DNA from: Flavipsychrobacter sp.
Lineage (GTDB): Bacteria > Bacteroidota > Bacteroidia > Chitinophagales > Chitinophagaceae
NCBI GenBank assembly: GCA_016787265.1
Contig: JAEUVF010000013.1
Location: 606,116 to 670,115 of the forward strand
Reading direction: 5' to 3'
Length of the DNA: 64,000 nucleotides
The notes under the pieces were generated by a model. The model did no database searches. It was not told where the DNA came from and saw only the letters and a list, made by a program, of their open reading frames with translations. The position numbers and the translations under genes were made by a program. Position 1 is the first letter of the stretch. Each line of letters begins with the position of its first letter. This document shows, piece by piece, positions 63,828-64,000 of this stretch.

Positions 63828-63851
63828 GACGTGAAAGGTGAAAGGTGAAAA
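63824..63851 (+). repeat. Heptad-phased array D after the exported oxidoreductase
   Basis: GTGAGAC, two GTGAAAG units and GTGAAAA in unbroken 7-bp phase. The gene stop codon is in the first unit. Seven bases later the insertion sequence begins. Confidence 0.85.
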
Positions 63852-63858
63852 AGCCAGG

Positions 63859-64000
63859 GAGGCTGTCTCAAAAGGACAGCTTCTTTTTTATGTCAAGTTT
63901 TAATATTAAGTAATAATGTAATATGATATTTTATTCATATTTTAGGGTATGGGTAAAAAATCAATGCACGTTGTGTTCAAACAATACAATCAGCAACAGG
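63859..64000 (+). mobile_element. Left end of an IS1182-like insertion sequence (truncated by the window)
   Basis: GAGGCTGTCTCAAAA at 63859-63873 resembles terminal inverted repeats of this type of element. It also forms a hairpin with GACAGC at 63875-63880, so a terminator role cannot be excluded. A reading frame that resembles the start of IS1182-type transposases begins 75 bases on. The right end and target duplication lie outside the window. Confidence 0.55.
63949..64000 (+). CDS. Transposase, IS1182-like, N-terminal fragment
   Basis: An open frame from ATG 63949 runs to the window edge (17 full codons). The encoded VVFKQYNQQQ resembles the start of IS1182-family transposases, which commonly begin VFKPYNQ or KxYNQ, before a Pro-rich stretch. 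The remainder is not in the window. An IS terminal repeat precedes it. Confidence 0.55.
   Translation, partial: MGKKSMHVVFKQYNQQQ

Noticed and set aside
63859..63890. Plain terminator after the exported oxidoreductase
   Set aside because: The hairpin is real but its sequence resembles an IS end and a transposase start follows; the two uses may coincide.

Overview
The window looks like a chromosomal stretch from a member of the Bacteroidota, most likely Chitinophagia (Chitinophagaceae-like). The reasons are the product families (DUF4846, DUF2490, DUF1835, a second EF-G of the Bacteroides FusA2 kind, a long signal peptidase I with N-terminal membrane segments), sparse Shine-Dalgarno sequences, and many promoters of the Bacteroidota type (TTG or TTTG, about 20 bases, then TAnnTTTG). 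No rRNA, tRNA or CRISPR array was seen. An insertion sequence of the IS1182 kind begins at the right edge.

Layout. 276-1475 galK. 1507-13542 a nearly complete assimilatory sulfate reduction operon: Rrf2-type regulator, cysJ, cysI, cobA (SUMT), cysE, cysK, cysH (APS reductase type), cysD, a DUF2490 secreted protein, a siroheme synthase/TauE-SafE membrane fusion, and cysN. There is no APS kinase, which fits direct APS reduction. There is no classical sulfate permease, so the fusion protein is the only visible candidate for sulfur oxyanion transport. 13589-17494: ftsE, then on the minus strand two glycosyltransferases and a Gfo/Idh/MocA oxidoreductase. 17624-23440: rpsO, pnp, prmA, plsY, an M48 lipoprotein protease and a YdeI/OmdA-like protein. 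23447-27952: dnaG, tcdA, a rhodanese-thioredoxin protein, a YkgJ-type cysteine-cluster protein and two tandem paralogous small acidic proteins. 28310-33957: parE, DUF1835, VOC and parC. 33972-40523 (minus): a membrane protein, a secreted protein, smpB, accD, pgi and a threonine aldolase. 40818-48388: smc, DUF486, trmN6, tsaD, an ABC permease and a coiled-coil protein. 48516-56416: EF-G2, a small protein, AI-2E transporter, thiolase, GNAT, S41 peptidase and pdhB. 56557-63827: a 46-residue membrane protein, a frameshifted DUF4846 gene, an NtrC-like regulator without a Fis domain, a CarH-like B12 photoreceptor, lepB, cdd, csaA and a Tat-exported oxidoreductase.

The most unusual features are these. 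(1) A dispersed family of 7-bp-phased intergenic arrays occurs at 3986-4069, 48388-48513, 56413-56468 with 56540-56567, and 63824-63851. Each starts at or next to a gene's stop codon, and in three arms the TGA stop lies inside a GTGAnnn unit. (2) The sulfur operon carries a siroheme synthase-TSUP permease fusion translationally coupled to a DUF2490 beta-barrel candidate. (3) EF-G2 has Tyr in place of the catalytic His of G3 and is preceded by a heptad array as its whole leader. (4) The NtrC-like protein has lost its DNA-binding domain and has an altered GAFTGA loop. (5) Several genes look leaderless, with the -7 box four bases before the start codon.
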